Assembly (NCBI GenBank): GCA_904397845.1
Contig: CAJFOX010000001.1
Location: 1-35,915, forward strand
Reading direction: 5' to 3'
Length of the DNA stretch: 35,915 nt
DNA from: an uncultured Oscillospiraceae bacterium
Lineage (GTDB): Bacteria; Bacillota; Clostridia; Oscillospirales; Ruminococcaceae
This document shows positions 1 to 7,377 of the stretch, in pieces. The position numbers and the translations under genes are program-made. Each line of letters opens with the position of its first letter. Position 1 is the first letter of the stretch. The notes beneath the pieces were generated by a model. That model made no database searches and had not been told where the DNA came from. It saw nothing but the letters and a program-made list of their open reading frames with translations.

Positions 1-234
1 AAGGAGTAGCACACAATGGCTATCGTTCCAGGCAAGGGGATTCCGCTTTGGAAAGCCCTTTTGAGGAAACGCATATTATCGGATGGGATGGTATATTGCC
101 CCCCATCACCAAGGTGGGCCCGATTTCAAGGTATACCACAGGATGTCGTGATTCAAGACACCCTATGCCCTGAAACAGGAGGCTGGGTACGAACTAAAAA
201 AGTGTTCGATGTTGAAGCTTTTTGCTCTCTCATC

Positions 235-480
235 TATCAAGGGCTACGCTGTTTCACGGTAGCCCCGAGACAATCAGGGTGGAACGATTTGTGCTATCAC
301 TGCCAAAGGGGTCGGCGTTTTGGCGTCCCCTTCCAAAGCGTTTGTAGAACGTGCAGCCACAGAATAAAATTCTGCATTCAGTGGGGGCTGGGATATAGTC
401 CCTAACAAGCAAACATGATGAGTGGGCATTAAAGCTCGCATTGCTTGCGATGATCTGCCTGCGTGATTCGGCGCTGAACT
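235..480 (+). other. Candidate structured RNA or mobile-element remnant, unassigned
   Basis: No recognisable protein is encoded in positions 1-505. This part contains several helices I can pair by eye: GGGCTAC (241-247) with GTAGCCC, ACAGAAT with ATTCTG around a short A-rich loop (near 359-373), CAAGCAA (407-413) with TTGCTTG (441-447), and, nested inside that, GTGGGC with GCTCGC. The nested helix uses U-G pairs that survive only if the plus strand is the RNA, which favours a plus-strand transcript. An ORF at 16-405 has an AAGGAG site but overlaps these helices and resembles nothing I know. Candidate identities are an orphan IscB/TnpB-type guide RNA or an unknown ncRNA. I cannot choose between them, and no nuclease gene is visible. 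Confidence 0.35.
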
Positions 481-505
481 AAAGACGGCGCACGCATACA
501 AAAAA

Positions 506-545
506 GCCGGAGGACCAAGACACATCGTGTCTTGGCCCTCCGGTT
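506..545 (-). terminator. Intrinsic terminator of tmRNA gene
   Basis: A hairpin of about 17 pairs (arm CCGGAGGACCAAGACAC with its near-perfect complement, one G-U pair) lies 75 bases past the tmRNA CCA end. On the minus strand it is followed by a T run at 505-499. The plus-strand side has no T run, so it terminates leftward transcription from ssrA. Confidence 0.9.
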
Positions 546-619
546 CTGTCTTGCCATCACAGCCACACCCTGACGGCAAAGCCGCCTTTGAAAAAGCAGG
601 TGTTCGTGTAATGTCCATC

Positions 620-966
620 TGGTGGAGGCGAGGAGAATCGAACTCCTGTCCGAAAATTCATTCACATAGGCATCTCCGAGTGCAGTTTGTCCTTTCCATT
701 CCCTTATCCAGTCGCTGACAAACAAGCTAAAGGACTTGGTATCCTCCTATACATCGTCCACGCGGGAGGAACCTTGCGGCGACGTTCACCACTCATCGAC
801 GCCCGCATCCGGATCCGTGGTCCTATCCGGCCGGACGGCTGCTTAATTAAGCAGCAAATGCAACGTTATTGTTGTCGTTTAATTTTAAGTGTCAGGTTTT
901 TAAGAGGTCCTGCGCCTCTACTCGCTTCCCATGCTTCAAAATCCCCGTCGAGACCATTACGCCCCC
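620..966 (-). ncRNA. ssrA: tmRNA (transfer-messenger RNA)
   Basis: This RNA rescues ribosomes stalled on broken mRNA and adds a degradation tag, acting with SmpB. The 5' end GGGGGCG (966 downward) pairs with CGCCTCC before an encoded ACCA at 620, giving a full seven-pair acceptor stem with one G-U. The T-arm sequence GTTCGATTC follows a CAGGAG stem near the 3' end. The 5' segment carries the TAATGG and CGACGGGG signature of tmRNA. The internal reading frame ends NDNNNVAFAA and then TAA, followed by a second TAA and a TTAAGCAGC hairpin. The resume codon is not certain from sequence alone. The length of 347 bases is normal. smpB lies 43 bases upstream on the same strand; no clear separate promoter is visible, so the two may be co-transcribed. 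Confidence 0.97.
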
Positions 967-1009
967 AGATTTTTGATGCAATCTCTTTTCTTTTTTGTTT
1001 TTTGATTGT

Positions 1010-1474
1010 TTAGCGGTTTCTCTCTTTCATCGCCCGCTCCATATCCCGCTTTGCCGCTTTCTTAGCCAAATCATCCCGCTTATCGTACAGTTTTTTGCCC
1101 TTGCAAAGTCCCACCTGAACCTTGACCCTCGACCCCTTGAAATACAAAGACACCGGAATGAGAGTAAGTCCTTGTGTCTTTAACTGCCCATAAAGCTTTT
1201 GGATTTCCTTCTTATGCATCAAAAGCCGCCGCGGACGAACTGGATCCCGGTTAAAAATATTGCCCTGTTCATAAGGGCTTATATGCATTCCCCGGACAAA
1301 CAACTCACCATCTTTGATTTCGCACCAGCTGTCTTTTAAATTGGCCCTTCCTGTCCGAAGGGATTTGACTTCCGTGCCAAACAGCTCGATCCCCGCTTCG
1401 TAAGATTCCAGGATAAAATAGTCATGCCGTACCTGGCGGTTTTGCACGATGGTTTTGGTACTGGCCTTATCCAT
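1010..1474 (-). CDS. smpB: SsrA-binding protein SmpB
   Basis: SmpB binds tmRNA and places it in the A site of stalled ribosomes. The 154-residue product has the usual length. The family core is clear: [19 protein letters not shown] near the N-terminus, [17 protein letters not shown] around residues 34-50, and a basic C-terminal tail ([18 protein letters not shown]) that forms a helix in the mRNA path. The ATG at 1474 is preceded by AAGGAGGGG with seven bases to the start. A promoter lies just upstream (1506-1534), so smpB and the downstream ssrA form a unit separate from the aminotransferase gene. Confidence 0.97.
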   Translation of the reverse strand: MDKASTKTIVQNRQVRHDYFILESYEAGIELFGTEVKSLRTGRANLKDSWCEIKDGELFVRGMHISPYEQGNIFNRDPVRPRRLLMHKKEIQKLYGQLKTQGLTLIPVSLYFKGSRVKVQVGLCKGKKLYDKRDDLAKKAAKRDMERAMKERNR

Positions 1475-1505
1475 TTTATCCCCTCCTTATCCAGCGTGGA
1501 TCCTT

Positions 1506-1534
1506 ATTGTACCATTTCCTTTTCCTTTCGTCAA
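1506..1534 (-). promoter_or_regulatory. Promoter for smpB-ssrA
   Basis: TTGACG (1529-1534) and TACAAT (1506-1511) are separated by 17 bases on the minus strand, close to the vegetative sigma consensus, about 30 bases before the smpB start. Confidence 0.75.
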
Positions 1535-1576
1535 CAACGGAAATATTTTCTGTTTCAGCAAGTCAAAATTTCTTTG

Positions 1577-2770
1577 CTACTGTGCAAATCCACGTATTCT
1601 TGCAGCAGACAAAAGGCTGTTCAATGCTTTTTGTACTTCAGCGTGCGGAGACGCCATGTTCATCCGGGTAAACCCTTCCCCGCCAGGTCCATATTCTTCT
1701 CCCCGGTCCGTCAGAAACAATGCCTGTTCTTCCAAAAAAACATGCAGGCTTTCTGCCGTCAGGCCAAGACCTCGCCAGTCGATCCATAAAACAAACGCCC
1801 CTTCGCTTTCAAAAGCCCTGACCTGCGGGAGATGCTCTGAAAAAAAGCGGCGCACCAGCCGGATATTTTCCAGCACATAGTCATTCATCTCCTTCACCCA
1901 TCGAGCTCCCTCGTTAGTATAGGCCGACAGCAGAGCCGCATGGATCAGCGGTTCGATGCTGCCATAGTGATCTGCATTCCGCTGGGCGATAAACGCTTCT
2001 CGCAGCGTTTTGTCAGGGATAATCAGATTGGCATAATTGACCCCTGTGAGACTGAAGGCCTTACCCAGAGAAGTGGAAACAATCGCATGTTCCCAGGCGT
2101 CCGGCGCTTCGCTATATGGCTGGACAATATGCCCGTTATACACTGTTTCGGCAAAAATCTCGTCGCTGAACACTGTCACGCCATAGCGGCGCGCCAGCCG
2201 TGCCACCTTCGCCAGATGATCTGGGCTCCAGACCTGCCCGATTGGGTTGTGTGGGTTGCACAGGATCATCAACCGGTTTTTCGAATCCTCCATGCAGTGC
2301 TCCAGATTCTCAAAATCCATTTCGTACCGCCCGCCAACCATCTTCAGCGGATTATAAATTGTTTTTCGCCCGATACGATCCGCCGCCTGCTTATAGCGGT
2401 AATAGACTGGAGGCTGAACAATGATCCCTTCGCCAGGCTGCGTTGTCATTCGAATCGCTGCTGCCACGGAACGGATGGTGCCCCCGGTAGGGACAATCCA
2501 CTCCGGTTCCACCTGCCATCTCCTCTCTTTTTTCATCCAGTGGCAGATGGCTGAAAAGTATGCTTCATCCGGCACTGTGTATCCCAAAAAGCCGCCTTGT
2601 GCCCGCCGGACAATCCCATCTATGATCGCTGGCGCCGTTTTAAAATCCGCCTCCGCTCCGGCAAAGCTGATAAGTCCCGCTTTTCGAACCGCCTCAGGCG
2701 TTTCCAAAAGCTTCATACAGCCAACGCCTTCCCGCTCGGCCAGCGTATCAAAATCAAATTTCTGTTTCAT
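1577..2770 (-). CDS. PLP-dependent aminotransferase, MalY/PatB cystathionine beta-lyase type
   Basis: This is a fold-type I pyridoxal phosphate enzyme of about 397 residues. The family splits C-S bonds of cystathionine or related thioethers, or transaminates; the exact substrate is not visible. The motif CNPHNPIG is near residues 171-178, SDEIFAE near 202, and the PLP lysine is in TSLGKAFS (Lys about 237). The PVYY motif near 120 and LGYTVPDEAY near 63 are typical of the MalY/PatB branch. I chose the ATG at 2770 because AGAGGAG lies six bases before it; an in-frame TTG at 2785 has no such site. It lies 87 bases after recR with a weak hairpin between (2816-2839), so it may read through from the dnaX-recR operon. 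Confidence 0.88.
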   Translation of the reverse strand: MKQKFDFDTLAEREGVGCMKLLETPEAVRKAGLISFAGAEADFKTAPAIIDGIVRRAQGGFLGYTVPDEAYFSAICHWMKKERRWQVEPEWIVPTGGTIRSVAAAIRMTTQPGEGIIVQPPVYYRYKQAADRIGRKTIYNPLKMVGGRYEMDFENLEHCMEDSKNRLMILCNPHNPIGQVWSPDHLAKVARLARRYGVTVFSDEIFAETVYNGHIVQPYSEAPDAWEHAIVSTSLGKAFSLTGVNYANLIIPDKTLREAFIAQRNADHYGSIEPLIHAALLSAYTNEGARWVKEMNDYVLENIRLVRRFFSEHLPQVRAFESEGAFVLWIDWRGLGLTAESLHVFLEEQALFLTDRGEEYGPGGEGFTRMNMASPHAEVQKALNSLLSAARIRGFAQ

Positions 2771-2856
2771 TTTCGCTCCTCTCAAAAATGAAATCCGGCA
2801 AAAGAGAGATTTTCGCCCTTTGCACCGCTGGACAAAGGGACGTTTAAGGGAATCCG

Positions 2857-3456
2857 CTACAGCTCGCTGCGGCCCTCCAGTGCACGGTAAAGCGTCACTT
2901 CATCGGCATATTCCAAATTGCTTCCCACAGGGATCCCATAAGCCAGCCGCGTCACCTTAACACCCAGCGGTTTAATCAGCCGAGACAGGTACATGGCAGT
3001 GGCTTCTCCCTCAACCGTGGGGTTGGTAGCCATAATGACCTCCTTTATTTTTCCCTGTCCAATACGCTGTAAAAGCTCCTTAACATACAGCTGATCCGGC
3101 CCGATTCCATCCATTGGTGAAATGAGGCCATGCAAAACATGGTAAAGTCCATTGTATTCCTTCGTCCGCTCAAAAGCCAGTACATCTCTGGGATCCTCCA
3201 CCACGCAGACCGTACTTTCGTCCCGGGATGGGTCCTGACAGATCGGGCAAAGCTCATGATCGGTTAAATTCTGGCAGACTTTGCAATGCTTGATTTTTTC
3301 CTGCGCTTCCACAATGCAGTTGGCAAAATCCAAGGCTTTTTCTTTCGGTAGATTCAGTACATAAAAAGCCAGCCGCTGGGCGGATTTTTTTCCAATGCCA
3401 GGCAGCCGTTCAAAATGCTCGATCAGGCGGGTCAGCGGCAAAACATGATATTCCAT
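2857..3456 (-). CDS. recR: Recombination mediator protein RecR
   Basis: RecR works with RecO (and RecF) to load RecA on single-stranded DNA. The 199-residue product has the family layout: a helix-hairpin-helix (LPGIGKKSAQRLAFYVL, 18-34), a four-cysteine zinc finger (CKVC at about 58 and CPIC at about 70), and a Toprim domain (VCVVEDPRDVLAFE from about 83) ending with GSNLEYADEVTLYRALEGR. It starts four bases after ybaB/ebfC ends, so it is probably translationally coupled; I see no strong separate ribosome binding site. Confidence 0.97.
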   Translation of the reverse strand: MEYHVLPLTRLIEHFERLPGIGKKSAQRLAFYVLNLPKEKALDFANCIVEAQEKIKHCKVCQNLTDHELCPICQDPSRDESTVCVVEDPRDVLAFERTKEYNGLYHVLHGLISPMDGIGPDQLYVKELLQRIGQGKIKEVIMATNPTVEGEATAMYLSRLIKPLGVKVTRLAYGIPVGSNLEYADEVTLYRALEGRSEL

Positions 3457-3460
3457 AGAT

Positions 3461-3808
3461 TCAGAACAGCCCCGGTACGCTCAAGCCACCGGAGATTTTC
3501 TCCATTTCTTTTGCAGATTCATCCTCAATTTCCCGGATCACTTCGTTAACAGCAGAAATGACCAGATCCTGCAGCATTTCAATATCTTCCGGATCCACCA
3601 CCTCCGGCTTGATCGTCAGCGCTTTCAGTTCCTTTTTACCCGTCATGACCACCTGAACCGCACCGCCCCCAACACTTACCGTATGCTCTTTTTCCTCCAG
3701 CTCAGCCTGCACCTGCGCAATCTGAGCCTGCATTTTCTGCGCCTGCTTGAGCATTCCCTGCATGTTGCTGGCGCCGCCGCCATAACCCTGTGGTAATCTT
3801 GCTTTCAT
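3461..3808 (-). CDS. YbaB/EbfC family nucleoid-associated protein
   Basis: These small dimeric DNA-binding proteins sit between dnaX and recR in many bacteria and affect nucleoid structure. The product is about 115 residues. The N-terminal glycine-rich stretch ([16 protein letters not shown]) leads into the family helix [20 protein letters not shown], then the beta part [18 protein letters not shown] and the C-terminal [13 protein letters not shown]. The ATG at 3808 has GGAG six bases upstream. The ATG at 3820 has AAAGGA directly abutting it, which is too close. It is in the operon dnaX-ybaB-recR. Confidence 0.93.
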   Translation of the reverse strand: MKARLPQGYGGGASNMQGMLKQAQKMQAQIAQVQAELEEKEHTVSVGGGAVQVVMTGKKELKALTIKPEVVDPEDIEMLQDLVISAVNEVIREIEDESAKEMEKISGGLSVPGLF

Positions 3809-3870
3809 GATAATCTCCATTCCTTTCTTCCAATTGCTTCATCTATCGTAGGCGAAACCACCTGATGGCA

Positions 3871-5502
3871 TTATTGTTCCTCCACCGGGACTCCCGCGTT
3901 TTTCGCCGATTCCAGCAACGTTTCCAGCGGGTCTACCTCCGGTTTTGCCGGCGCGCTTCCCTGCGGCCGATATGGACCCAGCCGGTAGCGTCTGCCGGTC
4001 TGCGCCAGCAGGGCGGCCCGTAAGGAATCCTTGGCAAACTCATTTTCCCGGATCAACTTAAAAAACAGCTCATTTTTTGCATCGATCAGCATCAAATCCC
4101 CTTTTTCATAAGCGTCGGAATTTTTCAGTGCCGCAAACAACGGCGGGTTGGTTTTCAGCAGTCTGCCAAGAACCTCCTGCCACTCGCCAAAAGGATGCGC
4201 ATCAGACAGATCTGCCAAAATGGGCGCCGATGCTTTCTCTTCTGCCGCTGCCTGTTCTAGCGGGGAAGGCGCTTCTTTTTTCTTCTGCGGTAAATGCTTG
4301 GCCGCTTTTTCCCCGCTCTCTGCCGGTTCCGGTAAAGAGGATGGTGCAGCCGGAATCCCCCGGCGTACTGCTGCCTCCAGCGCCTCCAAACGAGTCAATA
4401 CCGCTTCAGCGGAGCTGTCCATCGCCGGATTGCAAATACGGACAACGGACATTTCCAGCTCTGTGCGCCGGTTTGCAGTGCGGGACATACGATTCTGCGC
4501 CTCCTGCAAAACAGAAAGCGTATATAAAATCTGGGACAAAGTCAGAAACTGGGCCAATGGCTTCATTTCTTCCATTTCCTCTGGAAGCGCTACAATGAAT
4601 CGCTCCGGCTTCTCTACCGTCTTCAAAATCATCAAATCCCGATGAAATGCTACCAAATCGCTGCACAACCGATCCATATCCATGGATTTTTCATGCAGCG
4701 CCCCAATTTGCTCCAAAGCAAAAGCAGTATCCTTTTGAGCAAAAGCCTTGGCCAGCGTTAACAGATGGCCGGAACCGGCCATTCCCGCTGCCTGGGCCAC
4801 TACCTCTGCTGTGACCGCACCTCCATGGGAAATACACAAATCGAAAAGGGAAATCGCATCGCGCATGCCGCCGTCTGCCAGCTTGCCAATTAACAAGCCT
4901 GCGCTGTGCTCCAGTATGACTCCCTCATTTAGGGAGATTTTTTCCAGATATTCTGCGATATCTTCACTGCCGATCCGCCTAAAATCAAAACGCTGGCAAC
5001 GGGAAAGAATCGTTGCCGGTACCTTATGCGCCTCTGTCGTTGCAAGAATAAACAAAACGTGCGGCGGCGGCTCTTCCATAATTTTCAACAGCGCATTAAA
5101 CGCTCCCGTGCTGAGCATATGCGTTTCATCAATGATATAGACCCGATATTTTGCCTGGCCCGGTGCAAAATAAGCATCCTCCCTCAGCTGGCGGATGTTA
5201 TCTACCCCGTTGTTGCTGGCCGCATCAATCTCCAGCACATCCATTACCGTGCCATCATCGATCCCCAGGCAGATTTCACATTCCCCGCAGGGATTTCCAT
5301 CCCGCGTGTGAGGACAGTTCACCGCTTTCGTCAGGATCTTGGAACAGGTCGTCTTGCCGGTTCCCCGTGAACCGGTAAACAAATAGGCATGAGCGATTTT
5401 TCCGGTTTTTACCTCGTTTTGCAAGGTGCGAGTAATATGTGCTTGGCCTACAACATCCTCAAAAGTCTTAGGCCGGTATTTTCGATACAGTGCCTGATAC
5501 AT
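3871..5502 (-). CDS. dnaX: DNA polymerase III subunits gamma/tau
   Basis: DnaX is the clamp-loader ATPase of the replicative polymerase. The start at 5502 gives MYQALYRKYRPKTFEDVVGQ, the standard N-terminus, with AAGGAG eight bases upstream. Walker A (GSRGTGKTT) is near residues 45-53. The zinc cysteines lie in CPHTRDGNPCGECEIC, followed by DAASNNGVDNIRQL and the sensor SRCQRFDF. Domain III follows, then a low-complexity linker rich in E, A, P and K (about 370-425) and a short tau-like C-terminal domain. At 543 residues it is normal for a Clostridia DnaX. I see no obvious slippery frameshift site. It lies just downstream of the SRP RNA gene and leads the dnaX-ybaB-recR operon. Confidence 0.97.
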   Translation of the reverse strand: MYQALYRKYRPKTFEDVVGQAHITRTLQNEVKTGKIAHAYLFTGSRGTGKTTCSKILTKAVNCPHTRDGNPCGECEICLGIDDGTVMDVLEIDAASNNGVDNIRQLREDAYFAPGQAKYRVYIIDETHMLSTGAFNALLKIMEEPPPHVLFILATTEAHKVPATILSRCQRFDFRRIGSEDIAEYLEKISLNEGVILEHSAGLLIGKLADGGMRDAISLFDLCISHGGAVTAEVVAQAAGMAGSGHLLTLAKAFAQKDTAFALEQIGALHEKSMDMDRLCSDLVAFHRDLMILKTVEKPERFIVALPEEMEEMKPLAQFLTLSQILYTLSVLQEAQNRMSRTANRRTELEMSVVRICNPAMDSSAEAVLTRLEALEAAVRRGIPAAPSSLPEPAESGEKAAKHLPQKKKEAPSPLEQAAAEEKASAPILADLSDAHPFGEWQEVLGRLLKTNPPLFAALKNSDAYEKGDLMLIDAKNELFFKLIRENEFAKDSLRAALLAQTGRRYRLGPYRPQGSAPAKPEVDPLETLLESAKNAGVPVEEQ

Positions 5503-5538
5503 CGTCTCGCTCCTTCCGCGGCAAAGTGCAGATATACA

Positions 5539-5719
5539 AAACAGACAGGGCACCGATAGTGCTTGCTACCGGTTCTCTCACAAGGGCACACAGGTTGACT
5601 GCGGCGCACAAAAACAGCCGCTTAATGCTGCTCGGTTCCCCGCCTGACATGGTTCACAGCGCCTTGTCGCACAGGACCCGCATACCCTCATGACAGAATC
5701 GGTACCATCCTGTCTGTTT
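5539..5719 (-). ncRNA. ffs: Signal recognition particle RNA (4.5S/scRNA type)
   Basis: This is the RNA core of the particle that targets nascent membrane proteins. The minus strand shows the Ffh-binding loop GTCAGG ... AGCAGC closed over CGG-GGAA-CCG, so the symmetric loop and GGAA tetraloop are kept with compensatory changes in the stem. The flanking CTGTGAACC and GGGTCCTGTGCGACA match small bacterial SRP RNA. The ends AAACAGACAGG (5719 downward) and CCTGTCTGTTT pair perfectly and continue into GGTACCGAT with ATCGGTGCC. The helix therefore spans about 180 bases, longer than E. coli 4.5S and shorter than Bacillus scRNA. Location directly upstream of dnaX is the usual Firmicutes arrangement. 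Confidence 0.93.
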
Positions 5720-5963
5720 CATTATTTTGCCGCCGGGCTTTGCAAGTGCTACAGCTAGTTTTTAACGGCGGCACTTTCTTCGAACCGCCGCATATTCATT
5801 GTAATATTTTCCCGACAGGTTTCTACTACCGCTGCTCGATCCTTTCCTGCTGCAAAGGCAAATTTCTACCTGCCGCCAAGAGAGAAACGCTTCACCGTCT
5901 GCTCTCATACCGTTCAGGGATTTCGCCGGCAGTCTGCGGAAAGCAACATGACAAAGACCATTT
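5720..5963 (-). other. Unassigned transcribed stretch upstream of SRP RNA; candidate ncRNA
   Basis: About 240 bases lie between a strong minus-strand promoter (5970-5998) and the SRP RNA. I find no gene here. The RNA can be drawn as a nested rod: CTTTCC with GGAAAG, CTGCCG with CGGCAG inside it, and GAGAG with CTCTC inside that, with TGTTGCT and AGCAGCG extending the outside through G-U pairs. A separate GC-rich hairpin (CGGCGG with CCGCCG, about 5766-5790) follows but lacks a T run. It may be a leader of the SRP RNA precursor or an independent RNA; a 6S-like RNA is one possibility on shape only. Confidence 0.35.
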
Positions 5964-5969
5964 TTCGTT

Positions 5970-5998
5970 ATTATATCCTACTTTTTCCGATTTGACAA
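5970..5998 (-). promoter_or_regulatory. Promoter upstream of SRP RNA region
   Basis: TTGTCA (5993-5998) and TATAAT (5970-5975) with a 17-base spacer on the minus strand. The predicted start near 5963 is about 245 bases before the SRP RNA helix begins. Confidence 0.75.
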
Positions 5999-6026
5999 TA
6001 GTCTACCTTGGAAAAATTAGATGGGC

Positions 6027-6236
6027 CTATCCTTCCATTACTTCAAAACCCATGCTGCAGATCCGATCCGCCAGATCTGCCCGTTCCAATTCCATGCCGC
6101 AGATCACCAGCTGATTCTTTTCCCGGTTGAAATCCACCGTATCCACCCCGCTGATGCCGTAAAGCTTTTCCCGTATTTTTTCTTCCGCACCCGCCGCTGA
6201 AAGGCCGGTTACCGTAAACGCCACGCGATTTTCCAC
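6027..6236 (-). CDS. Small HMA-like (CopZ-type fold) protein without CxxC
   Basis: This 69-residue protein resembles a heavy-metal-associated domain: beta strand VAFTVTGL, helix AAGAEEKIREKLYGI, strand pair GVDTVDFNREKNQLVI, and a closing ADLADRICSMGFEV. Copper chaperones carry GMTCxxC in the first loop; here the loop reads TGLSAAG, so both metal-binding cysteines are missing. Cysteines remain only in VICGME and RICSMG. The start is GTG at 6236 with AAAGGAGG nine bases upstream; a different frame from 6246 is a shadow. It stands alone after the degV terminator. It may bind another ligand or be a decayed chaperone; I infer the fold, not a function. Confidence 0.72.
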   Translation of the reverse strand: MENRVAFTVTGLSAAGAEEKIREKLYGISGVDTVDFNREKNQLVICGMELERADLADRICSMGFEVMEG

Positions 6237-6307
6237 CGCCCATCACCTCCTTTAAAAGGAAGTATGCCTCAAAAACGGTCCTTCATCCGGATGAAAAAAT
6301 GGAAGAA

Positions 6308-6336
6308 AAAGCGCAGGATATTTAATCCTGCGCTTT
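6308..6336 (-). terminator. Intrinsic terminator after degV gene
   Basis: A perfect 12-pair hairpin (AAAGCGCAGGAT, five-base loop, ATCCTGCGCTTT) is followed on the minus strand by a T-rich stretch. It starts 20 bases past the degV-family stop codon. Confidence 0.88.
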
Positions 6337-6356
6337 GGAAAGCCTTTACCGACGGC

Positions 6357-7229
6357 CTACCGTTTTTCCCCCAAGAAAAACAGGGCAACTGTCCCAGGGC
6401 CGGAATGCGCGCCGATTGTCGGGCCCACGAAATTGATCAAATGCTTCTGAATGCCAAAACGCTTCTGTACTTCCGCAGCCACAAATTTCGCATCTTCCAG
6501 ACAATCTCCATGGCTGATAAAGAAAATCTCATTATGGTAAGAACCTATGCGCTCCTCCATCATGTTGACAAGGCCAATCAAGGACTGCTTCCTGCCCCGT
6601 ACTTTGCTCAATGGGATCAGCTTCCCCTCGTCGTCCACATGCAAAAGCGGCTTAATGTTCAGCACCGTACCCAGCATTGCAGTCGTTTTGGAAACACGGC
6701 CACCCCGATACAGATGGTTCAGATCATCCACCGTAAACATGTGGCACAGGTGCAGTTTATTTTCCTCCACCCAGGAAACGATTTCATCCAGCGATTTGCC
6801 TGCTTCTTTCATCGTAACGGCATAGTGAGTCAGAAGCCCCTGGCCCAAAGAAGCACAAAGCGTGTCGATCACAGCGACCCGCAGATCAGGATAGCTCTCT
6901 TTTAATTCTTCAGCCGCAATGATAGCGCTGTTATAGCTGCCGCTGAGGCCTGAGGAAAATGCCAAATACAGCACTTCAATGCCGTCTTTTAAATATTGTT
7001 CAAAATAGCTTTTTGCCTGCTCCGGATTTACCTGCATGGTCTTTACATCGGCTCCAGCACGCATTTGATCGTAGAAAGCGTGTTCATCGATCACATCTTT
7101 ATCTGCGCAAAAAGTCTTCCCATTCACCGAAAAGCTCAAGCACAGCCGCCCCAACCCGTGATTTTTCAAATACTCATCGGGGAAATCTGCATTCGTATCG
7201 GTAACGATCACAAATTTTTTCTCGCTCAA
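6357..7229 (-). CDS. DegV family fatty-acid-binding protein
   Basis: DegV-type proteins (FakB in staphylococci) bind a fatty acid and present it to the kinase FakA; the role here is inferred from family. The 290-residue product begins with the diagnostic KFVIVTDTNADFP. It has the ligand-site motif AFSSGLSGSYNSA near residue 92, then VIDTLCASLGQGLL, the central YRGGRVSKTTAMLGTVLNIKPLL, and the C-terminal GPTIGAHSGPGTVALFFLG. I place the start at TTG 7229 because AAGGAGG is eight bases upstream; the frame opens further but has no better site. It has its own promoter overlapping the end of the PBP gene and its own terminator. Confidence 0.93.
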   Translation of the reverse strand: MSEKKFVIVTDTNADFPDEYLKNHGLGRLCLSFSVNGKTFCADKDVIDEHAFYDQMRAGADVKTMQVNPEQAKSYFEQYLKDGIEVLYLAFSSGLSGSYNSAIIAAEELKESYPDLRVAVIDTLCASLGQGLLTHYAVTMKEAGKSLDEIVSWVEENKLHLCHMFTVDDLNHLYRGGRVSKTTAMLGTVLNIKPLLHVDDEGKLIPLSKVRGRKQSLIGLVNMMEERIGSYHNEIFFISHGDCLEDAKFVAAEVQKRFGIQKHLINFVGPTIGAHSGPGTVALFFLGEKR

Positions 7230-7348
7230 TTTATGATCCTCCTTGCTGTCTGAATTTTGATTTTTCGCAAAGCAACCGTTTTCTGCCGCCAAATACCATG
7301 ACCCAAACAGCCGAACCCGCGCCGCAAACCAGCCTGCTTTACATTGTT

Positions 7349-7377
7349 ATTTTATCATATCCTTTTCGGTTATTCAA
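7349..7377 (-). promoter_or_regulatory. Promoter for degV-family gene
   Basis: TTGAAT (7372-7377) and TAAAAT (7349-7354) with a 17-base spacer on the minus strand. The -35 overlaps the last codons of the PBP gene, and the leader before the TTG start is about 110 bases. Confidence 0.6.

Noticed and set aside
170-262. Short open stretch in another plus frame ending near the first hairpin
   Set aside because: It reads smoothly but has no start, is cut by a stop just upstream, and matches nothing I can name.
16-405. Plus-strand frame of 129 codons with an AAGGAG site
   Set aside because: The product resembles no family, has many tryptophans, cysteines and rare-looking codons, and overlaps the paired RNA helices. 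I treat it as chance or a decayed remnant.
274-618. Minus-strand frame of 114 codons
   Set aside because: It runs through the tmRNA terminator and the structured element and has no family resemblance.
1940-2554. Plus-strand frame of 204 codons
   Set aside because: Antisense shadow of the PatB-type aminotransferase.
2816-2839. Hairpin CCCTTTG/CAAAGGG after recR
   Set aside because: Only seven pairs and no immediate T run, so not called a terminator.
5740-6114. Plus-strand frame of 124 codons
   Set aside because: It is antisense to the HMA-like gene and to the promoter stretch, without a ribosome binding site.
6264-6905. Plus-strand frame of 213 codons
   Set aside because: Antisense to the degV-family gene; no family resemblance.
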